This document shows, piece by piece, positions 1 through 8,081 of a stretch of 18,435 nt of DNA. The DNA comes from Deltaproteobacteria bacterium (GTDB lineage Bacteria; Desulfobacterota; DSM-4660; Desulfatiglandales; Desulfatiglandaceae). Position numbers and translations under genes: made by a program. The notes beneath the pieces were generated by a model. It was not told the DNA's origin, ran no database searches, and saw only the letters and a program-made list of their open reading frames with translations. Numbering within the stretch: the first letter of the stretch is position 1; each line of letters begins with the position of its first letter. The stretch spans positions 1 through 18,435 of the forward strand of contig QMLZ01000034.1 in the NCBI GenBank assembly GCA_003646995.1. The letters are read 5' to 3'.

Positions 1-31
1 CCTTTTCTAACACGTGAGCCAGATGTCCCAT
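1..31 (-). CDS. Start of an unidentified gene (partial, cut by left edge)
   Basis: An ATG at 31-29 on the minus strand opens a frame reading MGHLAHVLEK up to the edge of the window. A purine-rich stretch upstream (about 36-52), containing GGAGGAGGAG and AAAGGA, would serve as a ribosome binding site. It is co-oriented with the PP-loop gene, about 195 bases downstream of that gene's stop. Ten residues are too few to name a product. The call rests on the start codon and ribosome binding site alone. Confidence 0.4.
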   Translation of the reverse strand, partial: MGHLAHVLEK

Positions 32-226
32 CTGATCCTTTCTCCTCCTCCAATTGACACACTATGCTTGGAAGAGACTAATGCAAGAATCAAGCCTCTG
101 CGCAGAATCAATTTAAGCCTTAGAAATCACAATATATTCTTATATCGGCCCAAAACTCCCGCTTCTTGAGAAAATCCGGTGGTGTCAGGTTTTTTGACTA
201 TTGTGGGCTGGTGAAAGGGGAAGGGT

Positions 227-1036
227 TTAAAAGAACTTATCTATATAAGCGTCTTTTCCCATTGTTTCATAGGAATGCTCCAAGGGAAAGTCCTTTACCT
301 TTCTCATGAATTCAAAAAGTCGGTGATAATCGAACTGCAGGCCCATCTTTTCGTAATACTCTTGAAGAATCCTTTTGGGCCTAAAATCTTGGTAGGCGCA
401 AGGGATGGAAAGATATGGTATTTTCATCTCGTAAAGGTATTCACTTATGGCTTCCTCGTCCAGGTATACCAGTGGTCTGAACACCGAGTAGCCTTCACGC
501 ATTCTCAGTATCGGATAAAAACGCTGTGCGGTTTCCATGGCCCGGTACTTTCTCTGCTCAATGTCGTCACCGTTGACGGTGAATCCGCCGAGTATATGTT
601 CTACAGCATAGCTTACCAAATCACTTAAGCTGTAACAGGCTACTAGGACGAGCCTTTGCCAATCCTTGACTTCTTTCCCTAAAAACTCGGAGAACCTCTT
701 CCTTCGTAGCTGCTGGCAGACTTTGCAGGGATTTTGACTTTGCACAAGAGGCTCGTCAGAACTGGCAACCTCATGCCACACGACCTGTACACCTCTTGTC
801 TCCCAGTAAGAACTGAGTTTTTCTATCTCTTCCTTGGGGTATCGATGTACTGGGTAGGCTCCTCCGTGAGAAGAAAACACAAAGCCGTATTCTGTGGATG
901 CGCGGACCAACAGGTCCATTGCCACAGAGGAATCCTTGCCTCCTGAAAAAAGCAATATTACCTGTTTGTCACCAAGAGTTCTCAATACAGTCTCGTATGC
1001 CTCTTTCCACTTGGAGTACACCGAGTTACCCGTCAT
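227..1036 (-). CDS. TtcA-like PP-loop ATPase (adenylating sulfur- or amide-transfer type)
   Basis: 269 aa. The N-terminal PP-loop motif SGGKDS is at residues 31-36, the ATP-pyrophosphatase signature of enzymes that adenylate a substrate before sulfur or nitrogen transfer (TilS, TtcA, ThiI, PAPS-reductase group). C104 and C107 form a CxxC, and C213 lies in the segment IPCAYQ. This spacing matches the three cysteines that hold a [4Fe-4S] cluster in the TtcA/TtuA tRNA-thiolation group. The usual GHHxDD segment is replaced by ACYSLSDL (133-140), so it is unlikely to be orthodox TtcA. The ATG start follows GGGAG at good distance. It is the third gene of a minus-strand operon, 40 bases after the enolase-superfamily gene. 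The partners are not tRNA-modification genes, so the substrate may be a small molecule rather than tRNA. Fold assignment is firm; substrate is unknown. Confidence 0.8.
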   Translation of the reverse strand: MTGNSVYSKWKEAYETVLRTLGDKQVILLFSGGKDSSVAMDLLVRASTEYGFVFSSHGGAYPVHRYPKEEIEKLSSYWETRGVQVVWHEVASSDEPLVQSQNPCKVCQQLRRKRFSEFLGKEVKDWQRLVLVACYSLSDLVSYAVEHILGGFTVNGDDIEQRKYRAMETAQRFYPILRMREGYSVFRPLVYLDEEAISEYLYEMKIPYLSIPCAYQDFRPKRILQEYYEKMGLQFDYHRLFEFMRKVKDFPLEHSYETMGKDAYIDKFF

Positions 1037-1076
1037 ACTCTATCTCCCAATTCTGGATAAATTTCAGGCCTCTTTT

Positions 1077-2219
1077 TCAAAAGGTTATGGAAACCGAGCT
1101 CTGAGTGAGAGATTTCAGCCTATGTGGATCTACTTGGATACCAAGTCCATTGCCTTCCAATCGCCCAGCCTCACCCCGAAAGCCAAAGCCCACATCTTGC
1201 GAAGTTACGTTCTTTTGAAGTATATAGGCGTCATACGATCCATCATAGCAAAGGGCGTCGTTACAGAGGAGACCCAACACTCTACCCGCAGACGAAAGAA
1301 TCCCCGATTCCCCAATTGTGCATCCTATTTGAAAGAAGAGTCCATTTTTTCGAATAAAGTCTATGATTCTCAATGACCTCCTGAAACCTCCGCTTCTCGA
1401 TATTTTTACATTAATTATCTTGTAAAGGCCTTCGGCGGCAATTCTTTTCACTTCCCTCAAGGTTGGAGCAGACTCGCAGGCCATAAGGTAAATGCCACAA
1501 TTCTTCAGTGCTTGGGCGAAGTCTTCAAAGCCTTCCGTATGCCTAGGCATTGGTTCTTCTACTACCTTCACATTGAGGTCACTGAAAAGTGAAAGATGTC
1601 TGAAAGCGAGTTCGGTATCCCAAACACCATTAGGATCGACTCTCAGTTCACATTCGTTTCCCAGTACGCATCTGACTATTTCCAAGATTTCTTGATTTTG
1701 TTGAAAGTTGTCTGCCATTTTTACTCTAACATGCTTTATGCCGAGCGACTTGATACCGTGACACAGTTCCATCACCCGGTCCCTGCTGCCAAGAGTAACG
1801 GTCCCGCTGTAATGAATCTTGGGTGTGAAAAATGTGTGATCAAAGTATTCCAAAGCAGATTTCCCCTGAGCTTGGCCCAGCAAGTCCAATAACGCTGTCT
1901 CCAGTGCGCAGATTGCTGCATTATTTTTCTTTCCGGATGGCAATGCATCAACAAAGTCCCATACTTGTTGGATGCTTTGGAAGTTTCGAGGGAATTTCCT
2001 ATGATGGACAAAGACCTTTATGGCATCCATGACTGTCTGCGGTGTTTCGCCGGTTACGAATTCTACTGGAAGGCCTTCACCGTATCCCTTTAACCCTTTT
2101 TCGTTGCATACTAGCTCTGCGATAATAGTGTCGGAAAAGAGTCTATCCAGTTTTGAAATGGAGAATTCGCCTTTGAAAGGGAGCCGCACTAAATATACAT
2201 TCAGCTTATCTATCTTCAC
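1077..2219 (-). CDS. Enolase-superfamily enzyme (muconate-lactonizing / dipeptide-epimerase-like)
   Basis: 380 aa, normal for the family. A capping domain fills residues 1 to about 125, then the TIM-barrel catalytic part. Visible active-site residues are the RxK motif (R165, K167), metal ligands D195 (RVDPNG), E221 (VVEEP) and E249 (ACES), base K272 (NVKISRSGG), and a late GCTIGES segment (299-305). This is the MLE subgroup pattern, which covers cycloisomerases, o-succinylbenzoate synthase, N-acylamino acid racemase and Ala-Glu-type epimerases. All carry out Mg-dependent proton abstraction next to a carboxylate. The start is GTG at 2219, preceded by GGAGG five bases away. It lies 91 bases after the acyltransferase stop. 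The exact reaction cannot be read from sequence. MenC is unlikely because this genome uses the futalosine route. An epimerase or racemase acting on an acyl-amino acid or dipeptide is a reasonable guess only. Confidence 0.85.
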   Translation of the reverse strand: MKIDKLNVYLVRLPFKGEFSISKLDRLFSDTIIAELVCNEKGLKGYGEGLPVEFVTGETPQTVMDAIKVFVHHRKFPRNFQSIQQVWDFVDALPSGKKNNAAICALETALLDLLGQAQGKSALEYFDHTFFTPKIHYSGTVTLGSRDRVMELCHGIKSLGIKHVRVKMADNFQQNQEILEIVRCVLGNECELRVDPNGVWDTELAFRHLSLFSDLNVKVVEEPMPRHTEGFEDFAQALKNCGIYLMACESAPTLREVKRIAAEGLYKIINVKISRSGGFRRSLRIIDFIRKNGLFFQIGCTIGESGILSSAGRVLGLLCNDALCYDGSYDAYILQKNVTSQDVGFGFRGEAGRLEGNGLGIQVDPHRLKSLTQSSVSITF

Positions 2220-2310
2220 CAGTTCCTCCTAAAAATGTCCGAGCCAATACTGAACGTCTGACAGGAACTAGAAAGGAGAGAAAAAGCCAACAAGAATTGT
2301 TTACAGATAG

Positions 2311-3246
2311 CTAAAGCGCTCGCAGTCTATAGTTCGCAAGTCCCCTAGCCACCTCATTCCACTTATACCATTGCTCTGGATACCTACGTATATATTCCTC
2401 AAAAATTTCCCAGGTGGCTGCTGAGACAAGACGGCCTTCAGTATCCGCTGAAACCGGATGGAGGGCCAGGCGGTATCTTTTTCTGTTCTTGTTATTGGAC
2501 CGGCAGAGCAACCCCAGGCATGTGGGGGCCTTTGTTCTTCGCTGAAGTACAGCAAGGCCTCTGTCAGCCGGAACCACTTCTCCCAAGAAATTTACTGAGC
2601 ATGTCGGGCTGGGCACCCAGTGATCTATCTCGTCAAACGCAACTACCAATATCCTCCCGTCACCAATGGCTCTCATGAATTCAAGAAAACTCTGCTTCGT
2701 CTGTCCAGCATCTATCAGCCATATATCATAATATTCCGCGCGCTTTCGCGCGATTTCTCTCAACCTATCATTCTTGTACACGGTAACAGCGGCCACCCTG
2801 TAGCCATGGACAGCAAGGAGCACGGGAATATACTCCGAGGCTCCAAAATGCCCAGTTGCTACTATGCCACCCCTCCCAGCAACCTCCGCCAGGTCCAACC
2901 ACTTTGTATCACCCAATTCACAATTTTTCATGAGATACTCTGCCATCTCCGCAGGTGATCGAGTGGCTATGACGAGTTTTTCAAGATAGTGCTCAAAGAT
3001 GCCCCTGTAGGTATTAAAAACCAATGAAAATCTCTGAAGTGGACCTGCTCCGTTTGCTATACGCGTGGTTATGCTGAAGGTGGTTTCCTTGCGCTCCCGG
3101 CTTCTCGCCAAGTAGTATAAAAAACCTAATAAATGAATGTAGGTGCGGAATACCGATATGGGCAGAGTTTGAGCCAATGCCAGGCTAACGGGATTCTGAA
3201 GAAATTGGCTTAGTTCCTTTTTCCTTTTTTCTTGGGATGCTGGCAT
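2311..3246 (-). CDS. LpxL/HtrB-family acyltransferase
   Basis: 311 aa, the usual size for lipid A late acyltransferases. The HX4E catalytic motif is H133 to E138 (GHFGASE). An Asp-rich FDEIDHW segment at 204-210 and the family-typical C-terminal RRYPEQWYKW (287-296) are also present. A hydrophobic stretch near 22-46 (LALAQTLPISVFRTYIHLLG) fits an N-terminal membrane anchor. Known members move an acyl chain from acyl-ACP to a lipid A precursor at the inner membrane; relatives acylate other glycolipids or aminolipids. The ATG start has GAGG seven bases upstream. It is the first gene of a three-gene operon with an enolase-superfamily enzyme and a PP-loop ATPase, and no other LPS gene is nearby, so the acceptor may not be lipid A. 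Family is confident; acceptor unknown. Confidence 0.85.
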   Translation of the reverse strand: MPASQEKRKKELSQFLQNPVSLALAQTLPISVFRTYIHLLGFLYYLARSRERKETTFSITTRIANGAGPLQRFSLVFNTYRGIFEHYLEKLVIATRSPAEMAEYLMKNCELGDTKWLDLAEVAGRGGIVATGHFGASEYIPVLLAVHGYRVAAVTVYKNDRLREIARKRAEYYDIWLIDAGQTKQSFLEFMRAIGDGRILVVAFDEIDHWVPSPTCSVNFLGEVVPADRGLAVLQRRTKAPTCLGLLCRSNNKNRKRYRLALHPVSADTEGRLVSAATWEIFEEYIRRYPEQWYKWNEVARGLANYRLRAL

Positions 3247-3300
3247 GCGGGTACCTCACCAAGGCTGAAAGCTAAAAGAGATATGCGAGAAGGCCAAAAA

Positions 3301-3329
3301 ATTAATACAAATTCATACAAGAATGTCAA
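3301..3329 (-). promoter_or_regulatory. Predicted sigma-70-type promoter for the acyltransferase operon
   Basis: On the minus strand a perfect TTGACA (3329-3324) is followed after 17 bases by ATTAAT (3306-3301), a 4/6 match to TATAAT. It sits about 55 bases upstream of the acyltransferase ATG, in the right orientation. The -35 is strong and the -10 moderate, in an AT-rich stretch where chance matches are common. Confidence 0.5.
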
Positions 3330-3364
3330 GAATTTTTATTTAATTTAACATAATTTATCATAAA

Positions 3365-3407
3365 ACAATATATTGTATTTTATACTGTAACATATAACAA
3401 TATATTG
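3365..3407. repeat. Pair of CAATATATTG palindromes (possible operator pair)
   Basis: The same 10-bp perfect palindrome CAATATATTG occurs at 3366-3375 (extended to ACAATATATTGT at 3365-3376) and at 3398-3407. The centres are 32 bases apart, about three helical turns. Both lie between the divergent acyltransferase and M20 genes, upstream of the predicted leftward promoter. Two regulator dimers on one face of the helix is one reading. The AT-rich context weakens it. Confidence 0.4.
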
Positions 3408-3569
3408 GGTAATTATTGATTTAAAATGGTGATGAAAAGCTAACGCCTAAGATTTCCTTTCCCTATATCTGCGGCTCTGGTAGATTAACTATAGGTTCTA
3501 AGACTAATCCCGGGCCCTGGGATCTCGCCAAATCCGAGGAATTTGTTAATACCAAAAGGGGGAAACATT

Positions 3570-4712
3570 ATGGGCTTATCCCAGAAAGAGCTTCTTATTC
3601 TGCAAGAGTTGATCTCATTTAATACAATAAACCCACCCGGCAATGAGGACGAATGTGCATCCTTTATAGCCGACATCTTGGAGGACTGCGGCTATCACGT
3701 CATGCGGTTGGAATTCGCCCCCAGGCGGACTTCCCTCCTTGCATCTTTGAAAAGCGATAAACAAGGCCGGCCAGGAGTTTGCTTCTGTGGACACATGGAC
3801 ACAGTGCCTCTCGGAGACACACAATGGCAATGGGATCCCTTCGGAGCCCAAATCGTCGGAGACAAGATTTACGGCCGCGGTGCCTCTGACATGAAGTCCG
3901 GGCTCGCAGCCATGATCATGGCGGGGACACGAATAACACAACTGGACCCGCAACCCAATGTGGTTCTTGTATTTACGGCCGGCGAGGAGACCTTCTGCGA
4001 AGGTGCAAGATACATTGCAAATAACTTTGAAGTGCTTGGAGATGTGGGTGCATTGATAGTGTGTGAACCCACTTCAAATCGCCCAATGTTGGGGCATAAG
4101 GGGGCAATACATCTCAGGGTGAAAACCAGGGGTATCTCTGCGCATGCCTCTATGCCCGAGCTTGGGGACAACGCCATATATAAAGCTGCCGACATAGCAC
4201 TCAGGCTCAGGGATTTCAAGTTCGGAATGGAAAAGCACCACCTATTGGGAAAGCCTACCATCAATGTAGGCACCATTTCCGGGGGCATCAATATAAATTC
4301 TGTACCCGACAGTGCACAGTTGGGAATAGACATAAGAACCATACCGGGCCTTGAACCACAAAAGGTGCTTCGCCTCCTTCAGGAGACGGCTGGAGAAGAT
4401 ACGGAGGTTACTATCATAAACCATGCCTTTCCTGTAGCCACAGACCCTGACCACCCATGGATAAAAGTCGTATTCAACATAGTAGAGCAAGTGACTGGGA
4501 TTTCACCCAGCATTGAGGCAGTCCCTTATTTTACCGACGCTTCTGCTCTTACCCCTGCGTTGGGCAATCCCCCAACAGTCATCCTGGGACCTGGCGAACC
4601 GGAGATGGCACACAAGACGGACGAATACTGTCACATCTCAAAGGTCGAGCATGCAGCAGACATCTATACCAAAATAGCCGAGAAATGGGCCACGGGGCAG
4701 GGCTATGATTGA
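3570..4712 (+). CDS. M20-family metallopeptidase / deacylase (ArgE/DapE-like)
   Basis: 380 aa from ATG 3570, chosen over the TTG at 3543 because GGGGGA precedes it at seven bases. All di-zinc positions of the M20 family are visible: H75 in GHMDTVP with D77, D107 in GRGASDMKSG, the Glu pair E139-E140 in TAGEE (general base plus ligand), E166 in CEPT, and H348 in MAHKTDEY. The lid/dimerisation part carries GISAHAS (H191). Members hydrolyse amide bonds of N-acyl amino acids or small peptides in the cytoplasm (ArgE, DapE, carboxypeptidase G2-like). No lysine or arginine genes flank it, so the substrate is open. Its 3' end overlaps the convergent aroD gene by 10 bases, leaving no room for a terminator. 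Class is certain; specificity is not. Confidence 0.88.
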   Translation: MGLSQKELLILQELISFNTINPPGNEDECASFIADILEDCGYHVMRLEFAPRRTSLLASLKSDKQGRPGVCFCGHMDTVPLGDTQWQWDPFGAQIVGDKIYGRGASDMKSGLAAMIMAGTRITQLDPQPNVVLVFTAGEETFCEGARYIANNFEVLGDVGALIVCEPTSNRPMLGHKGAIHLRVKTRGISAHASMPELGDNAIYKAADIALRLRDFKFGMEKHHLLGKPTINVGTISGGININSVPDSAQLGIDIRTIPGLEPQKVLRLLQETAGEDTEVTIINHAFPVATDPDHPWIKVVFNIVEQVTGISPSIEAVPYFTDASALTPALGNPPTVILGPGEPEMAHKTDEYCHISKVEHAADIYTKIAEKWATGQGYD

Positions 4713-5377
4713 ACCCGCAGCAGATCCAATACTTTTTTCATTTGAGGCGCTGGAATCTGCCCTAAGGTGGAAACACCTGTTTCATCAATGGAAGCAAAGG
4801 TCAACAGACCTCCCATCAAAACAGAAGCTATCCTGCTTATTTTGCCTAGCTCACCCATACAAAAAGCAATGATGGGCACACCCATCTGTTGTGCCAAGGG
4901 TATCAGTTCCAGAACCTTTAAATTGTCTGATGGTTGGCTGGCCTTGGTGACTATTTTTACGACGTCGGCCCCCGTTGACACAAGCTTATGGAACCACTGC
5001 TTAAGGTTTGCTCGCGGAGGCGTGGCATTGCGAAAATGTTTGGAGATGATTATCTTGCTCTGCCCACGGCTGGCTAAAAGAGAGGCCTTATACTCAAGTG
5101 GCAGTGAATACTCTAGATCAACGTATTCAACCCCCCACGAAATAGCCTCTCTCAAGTATTGTAGCCGAATTTTGTAAGGCGCTCCTCCCAAGCCTCCCTC
5201 TTTCTTGGATCTGTATGTCACGATCAAAGGCCTTTGACTCTCTCTGACAAGATCTGGCAGATCAAATTCCCTGAAGGCATCTAACCGCAACTCATAGAGA
5301 TCTGCATAGGGCCTGGCCTTTGCCATCTTTTGCCTTGCACCCTCATTATTCTTGGCCATGATGGACACACAAAGCAT
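4703..5377 (-). CDS. aroD: Type I 3-dehydroquinate dehydratase
   Basis: 224 aa, on the short side of the class I family. The residues expected of the Schiff-base enzyme are present: E29 and R31 in ELRLDAF, catalytic H114 in ISKHF, the imine-forming K141 in DVVKIVT, R182 in GKISRIAS, and Q207 near the C-terminus. It converts 3-dehydroquinate to 3-dehydroshikimate, step three of the shikimate pathway leading to chorismate. Chorismate is the starting compound for the futalosine menaquinone route encoded further right, so the placement may be functional. The ATG is preceded by GGGAG at seven bases. It overlaps the convergent M20 gene by 10 bases and lies 154 bases downstream of the Nudix gene on the same strand. 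Confidence 0.92.
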   Translation of the reverse strand: MLCVSIMAKNNEGARQKMAKARPYADLYELRLDAFREFDLPDLVRESQRPLIVTYRSKKEGGLGGAPYKIRLQYLREAISWGVEYVDLEYSLPLEYKASLLASRGQSKIIISKHFRNATPPRANLKQWFHKLVSTGADVVKIVTKASQPSDNLKVLELIPLAQQMGVPIIAFCMGELGKISRIASVLMGGLLTFASIDETGVSTLGQIPAPQMKKVLDLLRVQS

Positions 5378-5531
5378 ATGAATGCTCCCTGCTTGTTTAC
5401 GGCCCTAAGCCTCTGCCAGGCCTCCGGCGACTCATCTCAAGTGCTTACAGTAATACACACTGATGGAGCCCAGGCCCTGATCCTTAGCTGCATTCTTTCG
5501 TAGCCCTTATTCCATTCCGCCTGATATGGCT

Positions 5532-6089
5532 CTAGGGCGCAAGGGAAGGCAAATATTCAAGAAAGTACCTGTAAAAAGCCACTATAACAAGCGAATGGGT
5601 GATTTCACCATCTTTAATCATCTTGGGAATTTCACTCAGGGGCCTTGTCAAAACCTCGATATCCTCCGCTGTGTCTTGGTGCTGTTTGCCCGCCTTGTGC
5701 GCCTGCTTGGCCAGGAACGTGTAGCAAAGATTGTTTTGTATAGCTGGATTTGGATGAACCGCCCCCAGTGATATCATCTCCTCTGCGCTGTATCCGGTTT
5801 CTTCAGCCAATTCTCTCCATGCTGCCTCCTCAGGCGTATCCCCTTCATCAACTAGACCTCCAGGAATCTCCACCGTGAGATCCCTGATGCCGTGGCGGTA
5901 TTGCCTGACCAGAACAACGTTTCCTTCTGGTGTGATGGGAATCACGTTCACCCAGGGATTAGACTCGAGGATATAAAAATCATAGACACTGCCGTTTCTA
6001 GGCGACTGGGCCGTATCGGTCCGTATTGAAAACACTCTGTAAGAGGTATCTCGTTTTGAGTGTAATACCTTCCATGTCTTGGGAGCCAT
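5532..6089 (-). CDS. Nudix hydrolase (ADP-ribose pyrophosphatase-like)
   Basis: 185 aa. The Nudix box spans residues 78-100, from GLVDEGDTPEE to RELAEETGY. The first Glu of the GX5EX7REUXEEXGU consensus is replaced by Asp (D84), a tolerated variant. The REUXEEXGU part, which holds the Mg-binding glutamates, is intact. A beta-rich N-terminus leading to NVVLVRQYRHG (57-67) is typical of the ADP-ribose pyrophosphatase (NudF) group, which cleaves ADP-ribose to AMP and ribose-5-phosphate. The ATG has AAAGGA about 12 bases upstream. It sits between the UbiD-family gene (about 200 bases upstream) and aroD. No link to the quinone pathway is evident, and it may be a housekeeping passenger. Confidence 0.85.
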   Translation of the reverse strand: MAPKTWKVLHSKRDTSYRVFSIRTDTAQSPRNGSVYDFYILESNPWVNVIPITPEGNVVLVRQYRHGIRDLTVEIPGGLVDEGDTPEEAAWRELAEETGYSAEEMISLGAVHPNPAIQNNLCYTFLAKQAHKAGKQHQDTAEDIEVLTRPLSEIPKMIKDGEITHSLVIVAFYRYFLEYLPSLAP

Positions 6090-6288
6090 AATGACCAGTT
6101 CCTTTCCTACTTTAGTTGCTTAAACCACGCCAACTGTGACCATGGACGCAACCGCCCCTGCCACAAGCCTGACATTTACATACCTGTTTAAGAAGAAAAA
6201 GGCTAGGTCTATCCTTCTCCTCCCCCGTAGGTATGATTTTGTGTCCCATTATGAGAAGCGCTGTTACTATAATAATCCCGGAGGGTTC

Positions 6289-7740
6289 CTATACTATCCC
6301 AAGTTTGTGCCATATTCGGTCAATCTTTTGCTTCACATCGTTACTCATTCGTATCTCCTCAGGCCAGTCGCGATCAAAACCCTCCTTAGGCCACTTGCGT
6401 GTGCAATCCACACCCATCTTGCTGCCATAGAGATGCATCTCGGCGGAGTGGTCTAGCTCATCCATGGGACCGTCGGTAAATGTTATATCTCTTCGGGGGG
6501 CCACATTGTTTCCTAGATACCAAAGGGCCTCCGAAACATCCTGCACATTGACCTCCTTATCGAAGACAAAGATCATCTTGGACAACATCATTTGCCCCAT
6601 ACCCCAGAGGGCATGCATCACCTTATTGGCATGTCCAGGATATCGTTTGTCGATGGAAACAAAGACTATGTTATGGAAGCCTCCCTCGATCAACAGATTC
6701 ATATCCACAACTTCTGGCAATTGCTTCTTAATAATGGGCAAGAAGAGCCTCTCGGTTGCTTTCCCCAAGAATGCGTCTTCCATTGGAGGGCGTCCTACAA
6801 TGGTGGCATGATATATTGGATTCTTGCGCATGGTAAGGCAAGTAACATGAAAAACGGGAAACTCACCCGCAAGGGAATAGAACCCGGTGTGGTCTCCAAA
6901 AGGGCCTTCTACTTTCCTTTCACCGGGTTCCACATAGCCTTCAAGCACATATTGAGCGTTGGCCGGTACATAGACGTCATTTGTGATGCATTTGACGATA
7001 TCCACTGGCTTCTTCCTCAAGTATCCAGCCAAAAACAATTCATCCATATCTTCAGGTAGTGGTGCAGTGGCTGCATACACGCAAGCGGGGTCTGCTCCTA
7101 TGGCAACAGAGACTGCAAGTCTTTGTCCTAACTTTTCTGCAACTCTATAATGCTCTGCGCCCCCCTTGTGGGAGTGCCAGTGCATGCCGGTGGTATTGCG
7201 GTCAAAGACCTGCATCCTATACATTCCCATATTTCTTTTTCCTGTTTGTGGATGGTGGGTCACTACTAGGGGCAAAGTGATAAAAGGCCCAGCGTCCTGG
7301 GGCCAGCAAGTAAGGATGGGAAGCTGGGTTAGGTCCACATCTTCGTGCTGTAGCACTACTTCTTGACAAGGAGCTTTTTTGACTTTCTTGGGAAACATAT
7401 TTGCAAGGCGTTTCAATTTTGGGATCAGTTTTAGCTTCTCCATCAGCCCTTCAGTCCCCTGTGCCTCCAAAAACTCCATGATATCAGAGGCAAGCTCATC
7501 AAGCTCCTGGACTTCGAGTGCAAGTTTGACCCTCTCCATGGAGCCAAACAAATTGATTGCAACAGGATGACCGGAAGGGGAAAGAACGTTTTCAAATAGC
7601 AATGCCAGACCGCCGGCCTTTGTCACTCTATCCGTAATTTCTGTTATTTCCAGCCTGGGGCTGATAGGCTCCTGGATCCTTATTAGCTGCCCTTTCTTCT
7701 CCAATGCCTTTATAAACTCGTTCAAGTCATTGTATGCCAT
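6289..7740 (-). CDS. mqnL: UbiD-family decarboxylase, probable menaquinone decarboxylase MqnL
   Basis: 483 aa, full family length. Prenylated-FMN UbiD enzymes bind cofactor and metal through an N/R/H set and a catalytic Glu region. Matching segments here are NMGMYRMQ (170-177, R175), WHSHKGGAEH (188-197) and EGPFGDHTG (278-286, E278, D283). The family decarboxylates aromatic or unsaturated acids. In the futalosine route the UbiD homologue removes the 6-carboxylate from prenylated dihydroxynaphthoate. The neighbourhood of UbiA- and UbiE-type genes and five mqn genes supports that role over ubiquinone synthesis. It needs prenyl-FMN from a UbiX homologue, which is not in this window. The ATG is preceded by GAGGAG at nine bases. 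A 341-base gap separates it from ubiE, so it may have its own promoter. Confidence 0.85.
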   Translation of the reverse strand: MAYNDLNEFIKALEKKGQLIRIQEPISPRLEITEITDRVTKAGGLALLFENVLSPSGHPVAINLFGSMERVKLALEVQELDELASDIMEFLEAQGTEGLMEKLKLIPKLKRLANMFPKKVKKAPCQEVVLQHEDVDLTQLPILTCWPQDAGPFITLPLVVTHHPQTGKRNMGMYRMQVFDRNTTGMHWHSHKGGAEHYRVAEKLGQRLAVSVAIGADPACVYAATAPLPEDMDELFLAGYLRKKPVDIVKCITNDVYVPANAQYVLEGYVEPGERKVEGPFGDHTGFYSLAGEFPVFHVTCLTMRKNPIYHATIVGRPPMEDAFLGKATERLFLPIIKKQLPEVVDMNLLIEGGFHNIVFVSIDKRYPGHANKVMHALWGMGQMMLSKMIFVFDKEVNVQDVSEALWYLGNNVAPRRDITFTDGPMDELDHSAEMHLYGSKMGVDCTRKWPKEGFDRDWPEEIRMSNDVKQKIDRIWHKLGIV

Positions 7741-8081
7741 ATCAGTGGTCTCCTCGTCCTTTCACCGCGCTAGCCCAATATCCAAGTGTTCCATTACTCA
7801 AATATTTCCTTTTGGGTCTTGACTAGAACAGCGCAAGATATTCGCCTAACTTCTTATCATGACAATAAATACAAATACATAAAAACACACAAGAATCTCA
7901 GAAACAAAATTGAAACTGCTAGTCAGATATCTTCTACACGATTTAGAAAACAAAACCTTTGCATCTTTAACCAATTTAAATGGAAAAACCTCGAACCGGT
8001 ATTTGACTTTAATAAAAACGTCTACAAAATGTTGCTTAAAATCTTCAGGGAAAAACCTCTGTTCTAATCAAAACCGTTAAT
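7741..8081. other. AT-rich gap between ubiE and the UbiD-family gene
   Basis: 341 bases, strongly AT-rich across 7840-8080, with no supported gene. A 93-codon plus-strand frame exists here, but it starts with GTG without a ribosome binding site and encodes a Lys/Asn/Phe-rich sequence typical of AT-rich noncoding DNA. A separate promoter for the UbiD-family gene is likely, but I see no convincing -35/-10 pair. No TGACC-N4-GGTCA operator is present. Confidence 0.5.

Larger units (their letters stand above)
3247..3569. other. Divergent AT-rich control region between acyltransferase and M20 genes
   Basis: There is no gene in these 323 bases. About 3300-3430 is strongly AT-rich and holds the leftward promoter and two short palindromes listed separately. 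Nearer the M20 gene is an imperfect GC-rich inverted repeat (3507-3523, ATCCC/GGGAT arms around GGGCCC). It has no following T-run, so it is not a clear terminator. I could not pick a convincing rightward promoter. Confidence 0.6.

Noticed and set aside
1077..2219. Enolase-superfamily gene as menC (o-succinylbenzoate synthase)
   Set aside because: The window encodes the futalosine route, no other men gene is present, and the gene sits with an acyltransferase and a PP-loop ATPase; MLE-subgroup motifs alone do not show OSBS activity.
3507..3523. GC-rich inverted repeat upstream of the M20 gene as an intrinsic terminator
   Set aside because: Short imperfect stem with no T-run on either side.
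7786..8067. 93-codon plus-strand frame in the gap between the UbiD-family gene and ubiE
   Set aside because: GTG start without a ribosome binding site, composition driven by AT-rich DNA (Lys, Asn, Phe, Ile), no domain signature; judged noncoding.
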